Below are positions 23,976 through 32,405 of a stretch of DNA of 64,000 bases, piece after piece (positions within the stretch are counted from its first letter, which is position 1; every line of letters starts with the position of its first letter). The position numbers and the translations under genes were made by a program. Origin of the DNA: Variovorax paradoxus (GTDB taxonomy: Bacteria > Pseudomonadota > Gammaproteobacteria > Burkholderiales > Burkholderiaceae_C). The notes under the pieces are model-generated. The model made no database searches and was not told the origin of the DNA. It saw only the letters and a program-made list of their open reading frames with translations. The stretch is taken from positions 1-64,000 of the forward strand of contig NZ_JXQQ01000075.1 in the NCBI RefSeq assembly GCF_000834655.1, given 5' to 3'.

Positions 23976-25838
23976 ATGGCCTTCGCCCGAACGATCCATG
24001 CCGATCTGCTTCGCGTGTTTCTTCTGACTCTCGTGTCGCTCTTCGCCATCCCGGCGGCGACGCTGGTCTTCACCGAATACGCGCTGCGCTCGCAGGACGC
24101 CGAGTTCCTGCAGGCGATCGAAAAACGCATCGGCTCCGATGCCCGACTCAGCGCCGACGACAAGGCGCAAGCCACCGCGTTCTACCGCAGCCACCCGCTC
24201 TCCAAGGCGTGCGACGCCACCGCGCCGGAAGACAAGAACTTCCACGACAAGGTGTGCAGCCCCTACTCGATGCAGTGGCAGTTCCACTGGGCCGACCGCG
24301 CCGCCCTCTGGACGCTTGCGCTCGGCGCGGCGCTGCTCGCGGCGGCCCTGGTGCTGGGCGCGCTGGCCTTCGCCAACCGGGGGCTGCGCTACGCGAGTTT
24401 CGTCGCGGGCTGGCGGCTCATGACGGTGTCCAGCGCCGTCGAAGTCGTGCTGCAGAGCGCGATGCTGGTGTGGCTCTCGTTCTGGCTCACCGCCTTCTTC
24501 TGGCACAGCTATTACGTCAAGCTCATCATCATCGCGGGCGTCGCGGCTGCGGCGGCCGTGTTCTATGCGGTGTACACGCTCTTCAAGAAGCTGCCCTCGG
24601 TCAACGCGATCGACGGCGAGCTCATCGCCGAGGCCGATGCACCGCGCCTGTGGGAGCGCATCCGCCAGCTCGCGGGCCGCGTGAAGACCGCGCCGCCCGA
24701 CCAGATCGTGGCGGGCATCGATACCAACTTCTTCGTGAGCGAGGCGCCCATCGAGGTCGGCGGCCGCACGTTGAACGGCCGCACGCTGTTCGTGAGCATT
24801 CCGCTCTTGCGCGTGCTCGACCAGTCGGAGGCCGATGCGGTGCTGGCCCACGAACTGGCCCACCTGGGTGGCGGCGACACCCGCAGCAGCGCGGCGCTCG
24901 GCCCGAAGCTGCGTCAGTTCGACCAGTACACCTGGAAGATGCGCAGCGGCGGCCTCACCATCGTGGCGCACTACCTGCTGCGCCTCTATCGCATGATCTT
25001 CGAGTTCGCCCTGGCGCGAGACAGCCGCGAGCGCGAGTACAAGGCCGACCGCGTGTCGGCGAGTCTCACGGCGCCGAGCGCCATCGTGCAGTCGCTCATC
25101 AAGATCTCGGCCTACGCGAGCTACCGCAACGACGTCGAGGCGAAGCTCTTCGCACAGAACCGCCAGCACGACGGCGCCCTGGGCATCGCGAGCTTCGTGG
25201 CCGACGGGCTGCCGCCCTATGCGAGCTCCGAGGCCTTCATCGAGACGATGAAGACCGCCGACGTGCCCCACCCCTACGACAGCCATCCGCCCTTGCTCGA
25301 ACGCATGCGCAATGTCGATCACCACGTGCCCGAGAGCGTGTACGGCACCATCGTCGCGACCGCGCCGGAGGCCACCTGGGCCGATGAGATCGAGACGGCG
25401 CCTGCCATCGAGCAGCGCCTGTGGAGCGAATACGAGCAGCGCTTCGTGCAGAACCACGACCTGGCCCTCGCCTACCGCTACGAACCGGCCACCGAGGAAG
25501 AGCGCGTCGTGGTGCTGCGGCACTTTCCGCCGGTCGAGTTCGCGTTGAAGAACGGCGAGCGCATCGTGGTCGACTACACCGGCCTGCATCCGACCGCAGA
25601 CGGCGGCTCGACGATCGCGTGGGACGAGGTGAAGGGCCTCACCTACAAGGACGGCAGCTTCGGCGACACGCTCATCGTCACGCACCATGACAAGGGCATG
25701 CTGGGCGCGCGCACCACCAAGGTCAAGGTGGCGGGCCTGGGCAAGCAGAAAGACAACTTCAGGGGCGCCGTAGGCCACTACTGGCAACGCCACCAGATCA
25801 TGAGGGCACAGCAAAAAGAAGAAGATCAGGCGTCCTGA
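23976..25838 (+). CDS. M48 family membrane metallopeptidase
   Basis: 620 residues. A membrane helix at 10-35, three more at about 105-130, 150-170 and 175-200, then the peptidase domain. The zinc site is HELAH at ~291-295 (VLAHELAHLGGGD) with the third ligand in EREYKADRVSA (~350-360), the layout of HtpX/Oma1/Ste24-type M48 enzymes. The active site should face the cytoplasm or the membrane surface. About 200 residues after the catalytic core form an extra C-terminal domain, longer than HtpX. The ATG has an excellent AGGAGGAG upstream. A hairpin follows the stop at 25848. A membrane-protein quality-control role is inferred from the family. Confidence 0.88.
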   Translation: MAFARTIHADLLRVFLLTLVSLFAIPAATLVFTEYALRSQDAEFLQAIEKRIGSDARLSADDKAQATAFYRSHPLSKACDATAPEDKNFHDKVCSPYSMQWQFHWADRAALWTLALGAALLAAALVLGALAFANRGLRYASFVAGWRLMTVSSAVEVVLQSAMLVWLSFWLTAFFWHSYYVKLIIIAGVAAAAAVFYAVYTLFKKLPSVNAIDGELIAEADAPRLWERIRQLAGRVKTAPPDQIVAGIDTNFFVSEAPIEVGGRTLNGRTLFVSIPLLRVLDQSEADAVLAHELAHLGGGDTRSSAALGPKLRQFDQYTWKMRSGGLTIVAHYLLRLYRMIFEFALARDSREREYKADRVSASLTAPSAIVQSLIKISAYASYRNDVEAKLFAQNRQHDGALGIASFVADGLPPYASSEAFIETMKTADVPHPYDSHPPLLERMRNVDHHVPESVYGTIVATAPEATWADEIETAPAIEQRLWSEYEQRFVQNHDLALAYRYEPATEEERVVVLRHFPPVEFALKNGERIVVDYTGLHPTADGGSTIAWDEVKGLTYKDGSFGDTLIVTHHDKGMLGARTTKVKVAGLGKQKDNFRGAVGHYWQRHQIMRAQQKEEDQAS

Positions 25839-25847
25839 GCATCCCAC

Positions 25848-25863
25848 CTGTCACCGGACAGGC
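25848..25863. terminator. small hairpin after M48 gene
   Basis: CCTGTC-ACCG-GACAGG, a 6-bp stem 9 bp after the peptidase stop. It is followed by CTCCACAAAAACC, not T residues, so termination is uncertain. It may separate the peptidase from the MFS gene. Confidence 0.3.
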
Positions 25864-25897
25864 TCCACAAAAACCTTCACATAACAGGAGACATACC

Positions 25898-27193
25898 GTG
25901 AACCCCGTCGAACAGAGAACCATCTCCAAGATCAGCTGGCGGCTCTTGCCGCTCCTGATGATCAGCTACTTCATCGCCTACCTGGACCGCGTGAACCTCG
26001 GCTTTGCCGGCTCGGCGATGTCCAAGGACCTGGGCTTCTCCGCGGCCGTGTTCGGCAGCGCGGCCGGCATCTTCTTCCTGGCGTATTTCCTGTTCGAGGT
26101 GCCGAGCAACATGGCGCTGGAGCGCTTCGGCGCGCGCCGCTGGATCGCCCGGATCATGTTCAGCTGGGGCATCCTGTCCGCGGCCCAGGCCTGGGTGGGC
26201 GGCTCGACCAGCTTCAACGTCGTGCGCTTTCTGCTCGGCATTGCCGAGGCCGGCTTCTTCCCGGGCGTGATCTTCTACATCACGCTGTGGTTTCCTGCGG
26301 CATACCGGGCACGCATCGTGGGCTGGTTCATGTTCGCGATCCCGATCTCCACGGTGATCGGCTCGCCCATCTCGGGCTACATCCTCAACATGGACGGCGT
26401 GGGCGGCATGCACGGGTGGCAGTGGCTCTTCATCCTCGAGGCGATTCCCTCGCTGATCCTGACCTTCTTCATCCTGTTCTACCTGCCCGACGGCCCGAAG
26501 GATGCGAAGTGGCTCTCGAGCGAAGAGCGCGACTGGCTGCAGCGGACGCTCGACGGCGAGCGCCGCAACCGCGAGGCGCTGCACACCATTTCTTGGAAGC
26601 AGGCGCTGCTGAATCCGCGCGTGATCGGCCTGGGCTTCGTCTACATGGGCATCACGGTGCCGCTCTATGGCCTGAGCTTTTTCCTGCCGCAGATCATCAA
26701 GGGCTTCGGCGGCCTGGGCAACGTGGAGATCGGCTTCATCAACGCCTTTCCCTACCTGATCGGCGCGATCGCGATGGTCTTCTGGACCCGCGCCTCCGAC
26801 GCGAAGAAGGAGCGCAAGTGGTTCCTGCTGATCCCGCTGGCCTGCATCTTCGTGGGCCTCGTCGCAGCCGCCGAAACCAGCGCGCCGGTGCCCAAGATGG
26901 CGGCCGTGACGCTCGCCGCGTTCGGCATCTTCAGCGCGCTGCCGATGTTCTGGACGCTGCCCACCGCCATCCTGAGCGGCACTGCGGCCGCGGCCGGCAT
27001 CGCGTGGATCAACTCCATCGGCAACCTGGGCGGCTACATCGGCCCCACGATCTTCGGCGCGCTGAAGGACCGCATGGGGAACGATTTCTACGCTGTGCTT
27101 TTCCTGGCGCTGCTCGCCGCGCTGGGGTTCGTGCTGGTGCTGGTCATCGGGCACGACGCGCGGGCGGAGCAGGCGTCGGCAGGTCGGGCCTGA
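25898..27193 (+). CDS. MFS transporter, anion:cation symporter (ACS) type
   Basis: 431 residues and 12 membrane segments. ACS hallmarks are SYFIAYLDRVNLGFAGSAM (~residues 23-41), FFLAYFLFEVPSNMALERFGARRWIARIM (~61-89, motif A region) and AEAGFFPGVIFYITLWFPAAYRAR (~112-135). The family takes up organic anions such as tartrate, glucarate, phthalate or 4-hydroxyphenylacetate. The start is the GTG at 25898 with AACAGGAGA at optimal spacing. No catabolic enzyme or dedicated regulator is adjacent, so the substrate cannot be guessed. Confidence 0.92.
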   Translation: MNPVEQRTISKISWRLLPLLMISYFIAYLDRVNLGFAGSAMSKDLGFSAAVFGSAAGIFFLAYFLFEVPSNMALERFGARRWIARIMFSWGILSAAQAWVGGSTSFNVVRFLLGIAEAGFFPGVIFYITLWFPAAYRARIVGWFMFAIPISTVIGSPISGYILNMDGVGGMHGWQWLFILEAIPSLILTFFILFYLPDGPKDAKWLSSEERDWLQRTLDGERRNREALHTISWKQALLNPRVIGLGFVYMGITVPLYGLSFFLPQIIKGFGGLGNVEIGFINAFPYLIGAIAMVFWTRASDAKKERKWFLLIPLACIFVGLVAAAETSAPVPKMAAVTLAAFGIFSALPMFWTLPTAILSGTAAAAGIAWINSIGNLGGYIGPTIFGALKDRMGNDFYAVLFLALLAALGFVLVLVIGHDARAEQASAGRA

Positions 27194-27211
27194 GCGCGTC
27201 GCCCGGATGCC

Positions 27212-27565
27212 ATGACCATCGGCCGCGCCCTGCTGCTCCCCCTGCTGCTTCTTGCATCGGCGCGCTGCCTGGCTTCATGGAGCATCGAAGCCGACCGCTC
27301 CACGGCCGACATACACGGCCTGTTCGAGATACGGCAGGAGGCGCGCGATTTCGTCGCGAAGGAGAACGCACGCGATCACGGCGAATGGGTGGCACTCGAC
27401 CCGAACATGAAGATCCTGGTTCCGAGGTGCAGTGTCCCGCTCGAAACCCGATGGACGCCCGGGAGCCAAGGGCTGACGGGCCGCAACGTCATGGTCACCT
27501 GCGCGCGCGCCGTGGGCACCCGGAAGAAATGGAGCGTGCACGTGCCGGTCACGCAGAAGAGGTAG
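27212..27565 (+). CDS. small secreted protein resembling the FlgA N-terminal domain
   Basis: 117 residues. A signal peptide (residues 1-22, RALLLPLLLLASARCLA) precedes a ~95-residue domain. The segment VPRCSVPLETRW, then GRNVMVTCARAV and KKWSVHVPV matches the pattern of the domain that precedes SAF in the flagellar P-ring chaperone FlgA (PxC...L...V.V.C...W...V.V), with two Cys that could bond. The C-terminal SAF domain of FlgA is missing and no flagellar gene is near. It starts 18 bp after the MFS stop and is probably co-transcribed. The FlgA similarity is from memory of the pattern only; periplasmic location is likely. Confidence 0.55.
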   Translation: MTIGRALLLPLLLLASARCLASWSIEADRSTADIHGLFEIRQEARDFVAKENARDHGEWVALDPNMKILVPRCSVPLETRWTPGSQGLTGRNVMVTCARAVGTRKKWSVHVPVTQKR

Positions 27566-27583
27566 GGCTTGCAGCCCCGCGGC

Positions 27584-28162
27584 TCAGCCGGATTTGCTGC
27601 GCGAAGCCTTCTTGCCGCTCTCGGCGCGCGGCGCATCGGTGCTCGCCGGCGCGTTCGCATGGTCGACCCACAGCAACGCATCGACATACGACACGAAGCG
27701 GTTGAGGTATTCGGGCGACAGCTCCCGCATCAGCGTGAGCGACTGGTGCACGAGGTTGTGCGAGTTGAGCGGGCCGGCGTTCTGCGGCAGCTTCGCGAGC
27801 GATTGCGTGAGCCGCCGTTCCGCGCTGAGCTTCGACCACGTGCTCCTGAAGAACTGAAGCACCTTGAGTTCGTTGGTCGCCGGGTCCATCCGCTCGGACG
27901 ATGCGTGCTGCGCGAGATGGCCCGTCAGTTCCGCGAGCGGTCCGCGCCCCGGTGATTCGAGTGCGACGGCTTTCGCATCCGGCGTCTTTTCGAGATCCTC
28001 GCCGTAGGCTGCAAGCAGCGCGGCGACTTTCTCGTCCAGGATGCGCCGCGCATCGCCGCTGTGGTCCGCTGCGCGCCGGGCCAGCGTTTCGATGAAGTGA
28101 AAGCGGACCGGATCGAGGCGATGCGCCCCGCGCTCGCGCCATGCGTCGAGCGTCGTGTCCAT
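27584..28162 (-). CDS. DUF2894 domain-containing protein
   Basis: 192 residues, no membrane segment. Central features are LDPVRFHFIETLARRAADHSG (~15-35), LNELKVLQFFRSTWSKLSAERRLTQSLAKLPQNAGPLNSHNLVHQSLTLMRELSPEYLNRFVSYVDALLWVDH-like sequence (~95-165) and a Lys/Arg/Ser-rich tail. The middle block, from FRSTWSKLSAE to EYLNRF, is the family signature as I remember it. Last gene of the DUF3348/DUF802/OmpA operon, 16 bp after the OmpA stop. It is presumably a cytoplasmic accessory of the membrane motor-like complex; no biochemical function is known to me. The ATG at 28162 is used. Confidence 0.8.
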   Translation of the reverse strand: MDTTLDAWRERGAHRLDPVRFHFIETLARRAADHSGDARRILDEKVAALLAAYGEDLEKTPDAKAVALESPGRGPLAELTGHLAQHASSERMDPATNELKVLQFFRSTWSKLSAERRLTQSLAKLPQNAGPLNSHNLVHQSLTLMRELSPEYLNRFVSYVDALLWVDHANAPASTDAPRAESGKKASRSKSG

Positions 28163-28178
28163 CCCGCCTTCCTCGTTG

Positions 28179-28826
28179 CTACTCACGGGTTTTTGTCTTC
28201 GCGTCGGAGCGCTTGGGCGTCGGCGCCATCTCCACGCGCCGGTTCTTCGAGCGCCCATCGGCATCGGCATTCGACGCCACCGCCTGTTCGGCGCCGAACG
28301 CCGCGGCAAAGATCGCGGACGACGGTATGCCCTCCTCGATCAGCGTGCGTGTCACCGTCAGGGCGCGCTGGGCCGAAAGCTCCCAGTTGTCCGCGAACTG
28401 CCGGTTGCCGCCGCGCACCTGGCGGTCGTCGGTGAAGCCGCTCACCATCAGGATCTCGTCGCGGGCCTGCAGATACGCCGTGAGCGGCGCGGCCAGGCTC
28501 TTGAGCAGTTGCCGGCCTTCGGGCTGCAGTTCGGCGGAATTCAACGCGAACAGCACGCTGCCGCTGATGCCGATGCGGCCGTTGTTCAGCGTCACGCGGC
28601 CCGCCGCGAGCGGCCCGGCCAGCGCCTGCTCGAGCGTCTGCAGCCGCTCGGACTCGGCCTTGCGCTGCTTGACCTCGGTTTCGAGCTTGGTCGCGAGTTC
28701 GAGCTGCATGCCGATCACGCACACCAGGATCAGCACGAAGGCGCCGAGCAGGCCCGACATCAGGTCGCCGAAGACGGCCCATACCGGGACCGATGCCTCG
28801 GTGCCGGCGTCGAGGTCCTCGGTCAT
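28179..28826 (-). CDS. OmpA family / MotB-ZorB-like protein
   Basis: 215 residues. One membrane helix at ~18-40 carries an Asp at residue 21 in VFGDLMSGLLGAFVLIL, exactly where MotB and ZorB carry their proton-binding Asp. A short charged coil (41-75) leads to an OmpA-type peptidoglycan-binding domain (~88-202) with SAELQPEG, SGFTDD (Asp), NWELSAQRA (Arg) and SKNRRVEM, the residues that normally bind diaminopimelate. It should sit in the inner membrane and anchor to the cell wall as a stator. It overlaps the DUF802 gene by one base (TGATG), suggesting a stoichiometric complex with that protein. Confidence 0.88.
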   Translation of the reverse strand: MTEDLDAGTEASVPVWAVFGDLMSGLLGAFVLILVCVIGMQLELATKLETEVKQRKAESERLQTLEQALAGPLAAGRVTLNNGRIGISGSVLFALNSAELQPEGRQLLKSLAAPLTAYLQARDEILMVSGFTDDRQVRGGNRQFADNWELSAQRALTVTRTLIEEGIPSSAIFAAAFGAEQAVASNADADGRSKNRRVEMAPTPKRSDAKTKTRE

Positions 28827-30934
28827 CACGCTTCGCTGCCCGCCACGGCGCGCTGATCGCGGTGATCGCGTTGCGCCGCGAGTTGCTGCAGGTCTTCGAC
28901 GATCTGCTTCTGCGACATGATGCTCAGGTCGATGACCTCGCGCGCCTGCGCCACGTAGTAGGCCAGTTGCTCGTCGCTGCGGGCGATGGTCTTGCCGAGC
29001 GCGCCTTCGATGCGCTGCAGGTGCGCGCTCATCTTGTCGTTCGATTCGGTGAAGAGCTTCACCGCGAAACCGAAGGCCTCGCCCAGGCTCGCCACCTCGA
29101 CGGCGCTGCCGGTGATCTGCGCGGCCACGTCGGCCATCTTTACGGTTTCCGAATCGACCTTGTCGGTGAAGCGCGTGCCGACGCGGTCCAGCAGGTCCGC
29201 CGACGTGGCCACGAGCGCATCGATGGCGCTGCGCTGCTCCGTGGACGCGTGGTTCACCGCGTCGAGCAGCGTCTCCAGCGTGCCGAGGATGCGGCTGCGC
29301 TCGTCGAGCATCGCGTTGTCGCGCGCCATGCTGTCCGAGAGCTTCTGGCGCAACTCGGCAATCACTTCGGCCGCTGCGCGCGGCGCCTCGGAGGCGGCCT
29401 GCATGAGCTGGCCGATCTCGGCGATGGTGCTCTTCGCATGCGCTTCGCTCTGCGCGGATATGTCGTTGGCGGTCTGCGCGAGCGTCTTGCAGATTTCCTG
29501 TTGCTGGGCCTCGCTGCGGGCGCCGGCCTGCTGCCATTCCTGCTGCAGCGACACGGCCATCGCCTCGAGTGCCTGGGTCCAGGTGGACAGGCGCTGCTGG
29601 TCGCGCGATGCCATCTCGGCCTGCAGGTCGGTGTGAGCCTGGCCCACCGTGTGCAGCAGCGAGGCCGAGTGCTGCTCGAAGGTGGCGGCCGCAGCGGTGA
29701 GCGCGCGTTGCGTGTCGCCCGAGAGGGTTTCGCTCGCGCGTTCGTGCTGCGCGAGCGCGCTGCGCCAGTTGTCGGAGACGCGCTCTACCGTGGTTTCGAG
29801 GCGGGCGGATACGCCGTCCACCAGCGAGGCCGAGCGCTGCTCGAAAGTCTGCGTGAACCGGTCGAGCGTGGCGCGCAGGTCGTTGGCTTGCGCCTCGCTC
29901 GTGCGCTGCTGGCCGGCGAGCGCGGTCTTCCAGATGTCCGCCACGGTGGTGGTGTTGGTCTCGAAGCGGGTGGACAGGCCTTCGAGCTGCCGCTGCACGC
30001 TCTGCTCGACGGTGGCGTGCAGCGCGGCCGTCTCGCGCGCGATGCCGGCCATCGTGGCTTCGACCACCGGCTGGATCGTCGCGCCGGCGATGCGTGCGCT
30101 GTCGGCGAGGCCCTCTTTCAGCGACTGGCCGACGGAAGATGCCAAGCCCGCGTACACCGCCTCGGCCTTGCCGTGGAAGCTGTCCTGGCCGGAAATGAGG
30201 CGCTCGTTCAGGGCCTGGCTCTGGCGCTCCATCGTCGCCATCATCAGTTGCAGCCGGTCGACCAGCGCGGGCATCGCCTCGCCTTGCCGCTGCAGAAGCT
30301 TGAAGGACTCTTCGCGCTGATGGGCCTGCGAGAACACGCGCAGGCTGGTTGCGATGCGCGTGTCGAGCAGTTGCGCGGCCTGCATCCGGTCGCGCCGCGC
30401 AAGGGCAGACAGAAGGCCCAGCGTTGCCGACGTTGCCACGCCCGCGAGCGAGGTGCCGAACGCCACGCCCAGCCCCTTGACGGGCGCGGCCAGCGAGGCG
30501 CGCATGGCCTGCAGGTCGGACGCGCTCTCCAGCGCCGTTCCCGTGCCGTTCAGGGTGACCACCATGCCGAGGAAGGTGCCCAGCATGCCCAGCAGCACCA
30601 GGAGGCCCGCAAGGTACGGCGTGAGGCTCGGGCCGGGCAAGCCGACGCGCTCGCCCTCGATGCGCAGGCGCACCGCGTTGCGAAGCGACGGGTGCAGCTT
30701 GTCGAGCCATTCGCCCAGGCTGGCCGGCGGCCCGGTCATGTCCGCGGCGGCGCTGGCGAGCGTGGTCGTGGCCTGCCCGAAGCGGTGCAGCTCCAGCGCG
30801 CCGATCACGTAGAACGCGCCGATGAGCACGGTGATCGCCAGCGCCAGCGGGTTCGACCCGATGTACCCGATGCCGACCCAGCAGACCGCGGCCAGGCCGA
30901 CGATGAAGACGATGCGATGAAGAAGTTGGGTCAT
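28826..30934 (-). CDS. DUF802 protein: MotA/TolQ-like membrane core with long helical tail
   Basis: 702 residues. Two N-terminal helices (8-26 and 30-47), then a MotA/TolQ/ExbB-like pair: LLVLLGMLGTFLGMVVTL (~111-128) and LAAPVKGLGVAFGTSLAGVATSATLGLLS (~148-176), with the Gly/Thr pattern of proton-channel pentamers. From ~180 to 700 the chain is almost entirely charged/Ala-rich helix (coiled coil) with many Gln, Glu and Ser. The layout, and the size, equal ZorA of Zorya defence systems (about 700 residues, MotA domain plus intracellular tail). It lies between DUF3348 (10 bp upstream) and the OmpA/MotB-like partner. DUF802 is the family name; the role is unknown. Confidence 0.85.
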   Translation of the reverse strand: MTQLLHRIVFIVGLAAVCWVGIGYIGSNPLALAITVLIGAFYVIGALELHRFGQATTTLASAAADMTGPPASLGEWLDKLHPSLRNAVRLRIEGERVGLPGPSLTPYLAGLLVLLGMLGTFLGMVVTLNGTGTALESASDLQAMRASLAAPVKGLGVAFGTSLAGVATSATLGLLSALARRDRMQAAQLLDTRIATSLRVFSQAHQREESFKLLQRQGEAMPALVDRLQLMMATMERQSQALNERLISGQDSFHGKAEAVYAGLASSVGQSLKEGLADSARIAGATIQPVVEATMAGIARETAALHATVEQSVQRQLEGLSTRFETNTTTVADIWKTALAGQQRTSEAQANDLRATLDRFTQTFEQRSASLVDGVSARLETTVERVSDNWRSALAQHERASETLSGDTQRALTAAAATFEQHSASLLHTVGQAHTDLQAEMASRDQQRLSTWTQALEAMAVSLQQEWQQAGARSEAQQQEICKTLAQTANDISAQSEAHAKSTIAEIGQLMQAASEAPRAAAEVIAELRQKLSDSMARDNAMLDERSRILGTLETLLDAVNHASTEQRSAIDALVATSADLLDRVGTRFTDKVDSETVKMADVAAQITGSAVEVASLGEAFGFAVKLFTESNDKMSAHLQRIEGALGKTIARSDEQLAYYVAQAREVIDLSIMSQKQIVEDLQQLAAQRDHRDQRAVAGSEA

Positions 30935-30944
30935 GAAACTCTGG

Positions 30945-31640
30945 TTACCTCGCGCGAAGGGCTTCGAGCAGTCCTTCGACCGGTTGAAATCGGACTTCCA
31001 TCTCGGCGAGCAGCACGTCGTGCATGTCCTTGCGGAATCCCGCCAGCCATGCGCCGGGCTCGGCCTCGGCCGCGCCCTCGTCGCCTGCAGTGGCGTTGGC
31101 GATGGCATCGGCCTTGCCCAGGCGCTTGAAGTGCTTCTCGAGCATCGCCGGAATGCTCGCCAGCAGCCGATGCTCCTGCGCGCCCAGCACCTGCTCCATC
31201 ACCACGTCCACCGCCGCCAGCCGCGCCATGTCGGGCGAGCGGGTCGCCAGCGTCGAGCGCAGGCGGCCGCGCAAGGCACCGATGCTCGTCTCCATGGCCT
31301 GCTGCCTGGCGTGATAGCGCCGGCGGTAGGCCGCGAAGTCGGTCGTTTGGTCCCGGGAGGCGCTGTGCATGTCTTCTGCAACGGCGTTGGTCATCGCGGT
31401 GCGCACGCGTTCGCATTCGCGTGCTTCGGGATTGCCGGCCGCGCGCGCGCCAGAAGACGCAGCTGCGAGGCCGCCGTTCAACGCTGCAGAAAGGGAGATG
31501 GCATCGGTCCAGCCGAGCCATTGACTCAATCGATCCGCAAAAGCCTGTTTGGGCTCGGGGACTTCGATGTCGGTCAGTCGAGCGAGCAAGCGAGTCAGCG
31601 CCGAGCCGGTGAAGCCTGTGCGCCTTGACACTTGCACCAT
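30945..31640 (-). CDS. DUF3348 domain-containing protein
   Basis: 231 residues, soluble and helical. Family-like parts are RTGFTGSALTRLLARLTDIEVPEPKQAFADRLSQWLGWTDAISLSAAL in the N-terminal ~55 residues and ASRDQTTDFAAYRRRYHARQQAMETSIGALRGRLR in the middle. The C-terminus contains LLAEMEVRFQPVEGLLEAL. First gene of the operon with DUF802, the OmpA/MotB-like gene and DUF2894. It is presumably cytoplasmic and could contact the helical tail of the DUF802 protein. No function is known to me. The ATG at 31640 is the only reasonable start. Confidence 0.8.
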   Translation of the reverse strand: MVQVSRRTGFTGSALTRLLARLTDIEVPEPKQAFADRLSQWLGWTDAISLSAALNGGLAAASSGARAAGNPEARECERVRTAMTNAVAEDMHSASRDQTTDFAAYRRRYHARQQAMETSIGALRGRLRSTLATRSPDMARLAAVDVVMEQVLGAQEHRLLASIPAMLEKHFKRLGKADAIANATAGDEGAAEAEPGAWLAGFRKDMHDVLLAEMEVRFQPVEGLLEALRAR

Positions 31641-31748
31641 TACCGCCAGATGGAAAAACCTGGCAGTCTACACTGCCGCCCCCTCTGTACCGGCTGCACG
31701 TGCCCTGCGGAAAGCGCCTTTTGCGTGACATCTTGTAGCCCGCGCCGC

Positions 31749-31781
31749 GCGCGAGCCGGCGGGCCGCGCCGGCCCTCGCGC
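31749..31781. terminator. long GC-rich hairpin after PPOX gene
   Basis: GCGCGAGCCGGC and GCCGGCCCTCGCGC pair as a 12-bp stem with a small GG bulge. It starts 4 bp beyond the PPOX stop and lies ahead of the DUF3348 operon (both minus strand). It lacks a T-run. It probably separates the two units; the DUF3348 promoter should lie between 31641 and 31748. Confidence 0.45.
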
Positions 31782-31784
31782 GGC

Positions 31785-32405
31785 TCAATACAGCGTGGCC
31801 TGTTGCCTCGCCGGCAGTTCGCGGTCGTATGCCGCGCCGTCGAATGCCGCATCGGTCAGCGCGGAAAGAATGGCCCCGGCCGTCGGCACCTCGCGCCTGG
31901 CATCCGCTGCCACCGGCGCCCAGAGCCTGGAGCGCTGGATCGCGCGGGCGCATTGGAAGTACACCGTCTCCACCTGGACCTCGATCACGCACTGCGGCAG
32001 CTTCCCCTCCACCGCGAAGCGCGCCATGACGTCGGGCGCAACGGTGATGAGCCCTCTTCCGTTCACGCGCAGCGTCTCGCCGACACCTGGAATCAGGAAG
32101 AGCAGCGCCACGCGCGGATCGGTCACGATGTTGCGCAGGCTGTCGATGCGGTTGTTGCCGCGCCGCTCGGGGAGCAGCAGCGTCTTCTCGTCCTGGACCA
32201 CCACGAAGCCCGGCGGATCGCCACGCGGCGATGCGTCCAGGCCGCCGGGGCCGGTGGTGGCGAGCACCGCGAAGGGCGATGCGGCGATCAGCGCCCGGTA
32301 GGCCGGGTGCAGGTACGACACCTCTTTCCTGAGCGAGGCCTCGCCCGGCTGGCCGAACAGGGCCTCGAGCTGCGCGACGGTCTCGATGGCGTGGGAGGTT
32401 GTCAT
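31785..32405 (-). CDS. pyridoxamine 5'-phosphate oxidase-like FMN protein
   Basis: 206 residues, split-barrel flavoprotein of the PPOX type. The segments SPFAVLATTGPGGLDASPRGDPPGFV (~43-68), LLLPERRGNNRIDSLRNIVTDPRVALLFLIPG (~76-107) and GRGLIT form the FMN-binding core; RRGNNRIDS is the typical phosphate-binding turn. Relatives reduce or oxidise small compounds or bind F420/FMN. It overlaps the MFS gene by ATGA (32402-32405), so the two are translationally coupled. The divergent LysR at 33662 is the probable regulator. The substrate is unknown. Confidence 0.85.
   Translation of the reverse strand: MTTSHAIETVAQLEALFGQPGEASLRKEVSYLHPAYRALIAASPFAVLATTGPGGLDASPRGDPPGFVVVQDEKTLLLPERRGNNRIDSLRNIVTDPRVALLFLIPGVGETLRVNGRGLITVAPDVMARFAVEGKLPQCVIEVQVETVYFQCARAIQRSRLWAPVAADARREVPTAGAILSALTDAAFDGAAYDRELPARQQATLY

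Noticed and set aside
27584..31640. Calling the DUF802 operon a complete Zorya system
   Set aside because: No ZorC, no helicase/nuclease ZorD and no ZorE are present; only the motor pair is similar in architecture, so it is given as a hypothesis.
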